8,826 bases of DNA from NCBI GenBank assembly GCA_964598995.1, contig CAZRDR010000043.1, positions 1-8,826 of the forward strand, in the 5' to 3' direction. The notes below the pieces were generated by a model. The model worked only from the letters and a program-made list of their open reading frames with translations, made no database searches and was not told the DNA's origin. Positions 6,296 through 8,826 of the stretch are shown here, in pieces; positions within the stretch are counted from its first letter, which is position 1; each line of letters opens with the position of its first letter. Both the position numbers and the translations under genes were made by a program. Source of the DNA: JACROF01 sp964598995. GTDB lineage: Bacteria > Patescibacteriota > Microgenomatia > Levybacterales > UBA12049.

Positions 6296-7786
6296 ATGCC
6301 TGAGCGTTTTACTGCTATTGATATCGGACCTGTACCTGAAGTTGATAAACCAAGCCATGAATGTGCTATCGTCGGTGTCCGCTCACGCAAATTTCCAGTT
6401 GCTGAGATTGCGCTTGAGGGTCTAATTGAGCTAAATCATAGAGGACAAGAAGGAGCAGGAGTTATGGTCTCGAATGCTGTTGAGACAGCAATTGAAAAAG
6501 GGAATGGACTTGCAACGATTGTTTTTAATAGAGAAAAAAGACTTCCTCACATTAGTAATCCAGTTGTGGCCTTAGGGCAGGATAGATATACGACCTCTGG
6601 GAACGATAATGATACCCAACCATTCCAGGAAAGAAGTATTGGTATGGCCCACAATGGTAACCTCACGAATATTAATTGGTTACGTGAAGAATATGGTCTT
6701 CCTAAAATTATCGATGGCGCTCAGAGTGACAGCAGAGCAGCTCTATCAATTATCAACATGATGCCCGGAGAGACACCTCGAGAGAAATTCTTAGCGGCAG
6801 TAAAGCGATTCGAAGGAGCTTTTAATATGATCCTCTCAGCAGGTGATACCATGTTTGCAACACGTGACCCACTAGGATTCAGACCACTAGCACTTGGTAA
6901 ATTACATGATGATGGAGGATTTGCTGTCGCATCTGAAAATGTCGCATTTGAAAGAATGGGGGCCGAGTACATTCGAGATATTATTCCTGGAGAAACTATC
7001 ATGGTAGATGATGAAGGTGTTAAAACAATTGGAATGGATCAAAGGGCAAAATTAGCGCAGTGTATTTGGGAGTTAATTTATATCGGTAGACCTGATAGCA
7101 CGATCTTCGGCATTCCAGTAACTCAGTTTAGACACAGGCAGGGGAGAATATTAGCGAGACATTTGCCTGATGCAGATGTGCTGATGCCAGTTCCAAAGTC
7201 TGGTATTGCCTCTGCGGAGGGAGTATTAAATTCCCCAGAATTTAGAGAGAGTGGTATGGAATATTATACTGGTCTTTATACTAATGCCTATCGAGACGCT
7301 GATAAAGGAGGAAGAACATTTATCTTACCTAATGGTAGAGATGAGGCTGCAACGATGAAGTATAGTCCGATTGAGGAAATTGTCAGAGGTAAAAGAGTAG
7401 TATTAGTAGATGATACGATCGTCCGAGGTTCCATGCGTAAAGTTGTTAACAAATTAAGAGCGCATGGCGCTGTTGAGGTCCATGCACGCATACCTTCACC
7501 ACCTGTAAAACATGGGTGCTATTATGGTGTAGACTTTGGCAGTGGTGAACTGATTGCGAACAGCTATCCTGACTTAGAAGAAAGGGCTCGGGCATTAAAT
7601 CTTGACAGCCTTTATCACTTCAGTTATGCTGAACTCATGGAGGCTGCTCTCGGCAATAAGGTTGACGATGAGGTGGCCGAAGAAGTTTTTGAAAACCATG
7701 ACTTCTGTGGAGCTTGCTTTACAGGAAGATACCCATTAGACGTCAGTGGAGTAATTCCACGAACAAATAATCTATATGAAGAATAA
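6296..7786 (+). CDS. purF: Amidophosphoribosyltransferase (glutamine PRPP amidotransferase)
   Basis: PurF makes 5-phosphoribosylamine from PRPP and glutamine, the committed step of purine synthesis. The N-terminal Ntn-hydrolase glutaminase domain follows a likely 22-residue propeptide, with nucleophile C23 in HECAIVGV. Other glutaminase residues are kept: R97 in DRYTTSG, N120-G121 in AHNGNLTN and D145 in QSDSRAAL. The phosphoribosyltransferase domain has RPDSTIFGI, VPKSG and the PRPP loop DDTIVRGS (372-379). Four cysteines match the 4Fe-4S ligands of the B. subtilis type enzyme: C256 (QCIWEL), C408 (HGCYYGVD), C471 and C474 (FCGACFTGRYP). The sequence is somewhat divergent; for instance the usual GHxRY reads GQDRY (94-98). 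No other purine gene is in the window. It starts 28 bases after glyQS with no Shine-Dalgarno sequence and only a weak TAAAAA -10 candidate, so read-through from glyQS is likely. Confidence 0.95.
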   Translation: MPERFTAIDIGPVPEVDKPSHECAIVGVRSRKFPVAEIALEGLIELNHRGQEGAGVMVSNAVETAIEKGNGLATIVFNREKRLPHISNPVVALGQDRYTTSGNDNDTQPFQERSIGMAHNGNLTNINWLREEYGLPKIIDGAQSDSRAALSIINMMPGETPREKFLAAVKRFEGAFNMILSAGDTMFATRDPLGFRPLALGKLHDDGGFAVASENVAFERMGAEYIRDIIPGETIMVDDEGVKTIGMDQRAKLAQCIWELIYIGRPDSTIFGIPVTQFRHRQGRILARHLPDADVLMPVPKSGIASAEGVLNSPEFRESGMEYYTGLYTNAYRDADKGGRTFILPNGRDEAATMKYSPIEEIVRGKRVVLVDDTIVRGSMRKVVNKLRAHGAVEVHARIPSPPVKHGCYYGVDFGSGELIANSYPDLEERARALNLDSLYHFSYAELMEAALGNKVDDEVAEEVFENHDFCGACFTGRYPLDVSGVIPRTNNLYEE

Positions 7787-8282
7787 TAAAAATTTGCTCA
7801 TCATTATTGCCGTAGTCGTTGTACTTCTTTTAGGCGTTGGCGGTTACCTCGTCTTTGGACGTAAAGCCGCAGCTCCAGCTACCACTCAGAAACAATTTAC
7901 CGAAGATGATGCTATCAAGATTAAGCCTAGCGAAATAGGTCTTACGATGGAACTATCTCCAGATAAGAGAAAAGTTCGTTTTATCGCAGCTAAATTAGAT
8001 GGAGCTAAATCTCTCGAGTGGACATTTAATTATGACGCTGATATCCCACCAGATCAGAGATCTGAGGGTGATGGTAACTCGAAAGTATCTCAGGCATTCG
8101 GTAGTCTTGAACCTGTCGATGTCAGTGGTAAATCATCCTATACCTCAGAATTTCGTGAGTTAGGTACATGCTCAAGTGGCCATTGCCGTTTCGATACAGG
8201 TGTTGAAAAAGTAAATCTCGTCCTTAAGATGACTAAGACTGATGGAAAAGTCTATCAAGTCGAAGATTCAATTAGCCTCTAA
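7776..8282 (+). CDS. Small single-pass membrane-anchored protein of unknown function
   Basis: I do not recognise a named family. The 168-residue product begins MKNNKN, then a strongly hydrophobic helix (about 7-27) followed by GRK and an Ala/Pro/Thr-rich linker, so it is most likely anchored with its C-terminal domain outside; no lipobox cysteine is present. The remainder (about 40-168) is polar and looks beta-rich, with alternating strands such as KVRFIAAKL, SLEWTFNYD and VNLVLKMTK, possibly an Ig-like or beta-sandwich fold. Two cysteines in CSSGHC (132-137) could form a small disulfide or bind a metal. Its ATG lies inside the end of purF and overlaps it by 11 bases in another frame, so it is probably translated from the purF transcript. 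A terminator follows 39 bases after its stop. Reality as a gene is well supported by length, frame and membrane-plus-domain design; function is unknown. Confidence 0.8.
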   Translation: MKNNKNLLIIIAVVVVLLLGVGGYLVFGRKAAAPATTQKQFTEDDAIKIKPSEIGLTMELSPDKRKVRFIAAKLDGAKSLEWTFNYDADIPPDQRSEGDGNSKVSQAFGSLEPVDVSGKSSYTSEFRELGTCSSGHCRFDTGVEKVNLVLKMTKTDGKVYQVEDSISL

Positions 8283-8321
8283 GTTCTTCTTTTTTTAATT
8301 CAGTAATTTCTTACATTCACT

Positions 8322-8343
8322 AACGCTATTGGTAGCGTTTTTC
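8322..8343 (+). terminator. Intrinsic terminator ending the purF block
   Basis: AACGCTA (8322-8328) and TAGCGTT (8333-8339) form a perfect 7-bp stem with a TTGG loop, and the right arm runs into a T5 tract (8338-8342). There is no A-run on the left, so it works only for + strand transcripts. It separates the recO-glyQS-purF block from the mraZ promoter region. Confidence 0.85.
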
Positions 8344-8377
8344 TATTGCCCTGGACACAACGCTGTGAAAAATCGTG

Positions 8378-8406
8378 TTGACAGCTCATGTGAAAAGTGC
8401 CAATAT
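8378..8406 (+). promoter_or_regulatory. Promoter of mraZ / dcw cluster
   Basis: A perfect TTGACA -35 box (8378-8383) is followed after 17 bases by CAATAT (8401-8406), a weak -10 box with only 3 matches to TATAAT position by position, in a very AT-rich stretch. The predicted start is about 8413, just before the first GTAGTG repeat, giving a leader of roughly 85 bases. Position between the terminator and mraZ supports the call; the -10 assignment is the weak part. Confidence 0.6.
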
Positions 8407-8415
8407 TAATATATT

Positions 8416-8445
8416 GTAGTGATAGGTAGTGAAATGTAGTGAAAG
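8416..8445 (+). promoter_or_regulatory. Putative MraZ operator: three GTAGTG direct repeats with 10-bp period
   Basis: GTAGTG occurs at 8416-8421, 8426-8431 and 8436-8441, each followed by a similar tetramer (ATAG, AAAT, AAAG). The exact 10-bp spacing puts all copies on one face of the helix. MraZ is known to bind tandem short repeats with this period upstream of mraZ (TGGGN repeats in E. coli, AAAGTG-type boxes in Mycoplasma, GTGG-type boxes in Actinobacteria). Placement just downstream of the predicted transcription start matches negative autoregulation of the dcw operon. Confidence 0.8.
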
Positions 8446-8497
8446 ATTTGATAAGATCACTCTGCGACTGAATACGAAGTTCGATCGTTAACAATTC

Positions 8498-8826
8498 ATG
8501 CTTTTAGGACAAATCGAAGCTAGGCTGAGTAAGAAGCATCAAGTAGCACTTCCTAAGGAATACCGAGAAGAATTAGGTGGGACCGTCATCGTTACGAAGG
8601 GATTTAATACCTTTCTTCAGATAATTGCTAAGAAAAATTGGAAGGTGCTTCTCGAAGGAAGTAAAGGACGACCCTTTACAGATCAGGCGACACGAGATCT
8701 GCAGCGATATCTTTTTGGTAACGCGATAGAGCTCAAGCTTGATAACCAGGGAAGAATGCTTCTGCCGACATTTCTGATTGAGCACGCAAAACTCAAGCGA
8801 GATGTTATTTTCATTGGAGTTGATCG
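8498..8826 (+). CDS. mraZ: Transcriptional regulator MraZ, N-terminal 109 codons, cut by the window end
   Basis: MraZ is an AbrB-fold (SpoVT-like) regulator that forms a ring-shaped oligomer and binds repeats ahead of its own gene, controlling the division and cell wall cluster. The reading frame stays open to the window edge, so about 35 residues are missing. The start MLLGQIEARL matches the family's MF-G start exactly in register. The first repeat continues KKHQVALPKEYREELGGTVI, and the second has LFGNAIELKLDNQGRMLLP with the DXXXR motif D82-R86, then LKRDVIFIG. In the first repeat the DXXXR motif is replaced by S11-KKH-Q15, a notable loss at a DNA-contact site. No Shine-Dalgarno sequence is visible upstream. 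Downstream, rsmH (mraW) and other dcw genes are expected but not in view. Confidence 0.93.
   Translation, partial: MLLGQIEARLSKKHQVALPKEYREELGGTVIVTKGFNTFLQIIAKKNWKVLLEGSKGRPFTDQATRDLQRYLFGNAIELKLDNQGRMLLPTFLIEHAKLKRDVIFIGVD

Noticed and set aside
6721..7002. 93-codon minus-strand frame inside purF
   Set aside because: The purF frame is unambiguous across the same bases, and the antisense translation has no recognisable motif.
8287..8296. T-rich run just after the stop of the 7776 gene as a terminator
   Set aside because: No stem precedes the run; the hairpin at 8322-8339 with its own T-tract is the real candidate.
8351..8367. CACA/TGTG short inverted repeat between the terminator and the mraZ -35 box
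   Set aside because: Only a 4-bp stem with no T-run or symmetry beyond it; expected by chance.
1..8826. Search by eye for CRISPR repeats, insertion sequences, attachment sites, tRNA genes and toxin-antitoxin or defence genes
   Set aside because: None seen: coding density is high, all genes are co-directional, and the only direct repeat array is the 10-bp mraZ operator.

Overview
The window looks like a chromosomal stretch of a small-genome bacterium of the Candidate Phyla Radiation (Patescibacteria), most likely a Microgenomates-like lineage. That placement is inferred from gene content and protein style: a large DUF4012 membrane protein beside a polysaccharide locus, a short RecO next to an alpha2-type glycyl-tRNA synthetase, and a divergent MraZ. 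No ribosomal RNA marker is present to confirm it. All genes lie on the + strand and are tightly packed. TGA is used as a stop (end of the first gene), so the standard bacterial code fits and the UGA=Gly code of some CPR groups does not.

Layout. Positions 1-2165 are the 3' end of a surface-polysaccharide locus: the C-terminal half of a GT4 glycosyltransferase, a mannose-1-phosphate guanylyltransferase (manC) overlapping it by 4 bases, and a membrane phosphosugar transferase 2 bases further on. Together they would make GDP-mannose, load the first sugar phosphate onto the lipid carrier and extend the chain. At 2224-4173 is a DUF4012 protein with one membrane anchor and a large outer domain, behind its own strong promoter. 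Next come housekeeping genes: recO (4211-4765), glycyl-tRNA synthetase (4804-6267), purF (6296-7786) and a small membrane-anchored protein of unknown function that overlaps purF by 11 bases (7776-8282). A clear intrinsic terminator at 8322-8343 closes that block. A promoter region with three 10-bp direct repeats (8416-8445) then leads into mraZ (8498 to the window edge), the usual first gene of the division and cell wall (dcw) cluster.

The most interesting signals are regulatory. In front of DUF4012, recO and glyQS, promoter-like -35/-10 pairs place the predicted transcription start on, or within a base or so of, the start codon, and no Shine-Dalgarno sequence is visible before any of the seven complete starts. 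This suggests leaderless mRNAs. The mraZ leader carries a textbook-spaced but sequence-divergent MraZ operator (GTAGTG every 10 bp), while the MraZ protein has lost the first of its two DXXXR DNA-contact motifs. The coding genes themselves mostly belong to known families; no defence system, mobile element, CRISPR array or RNA gene was found.
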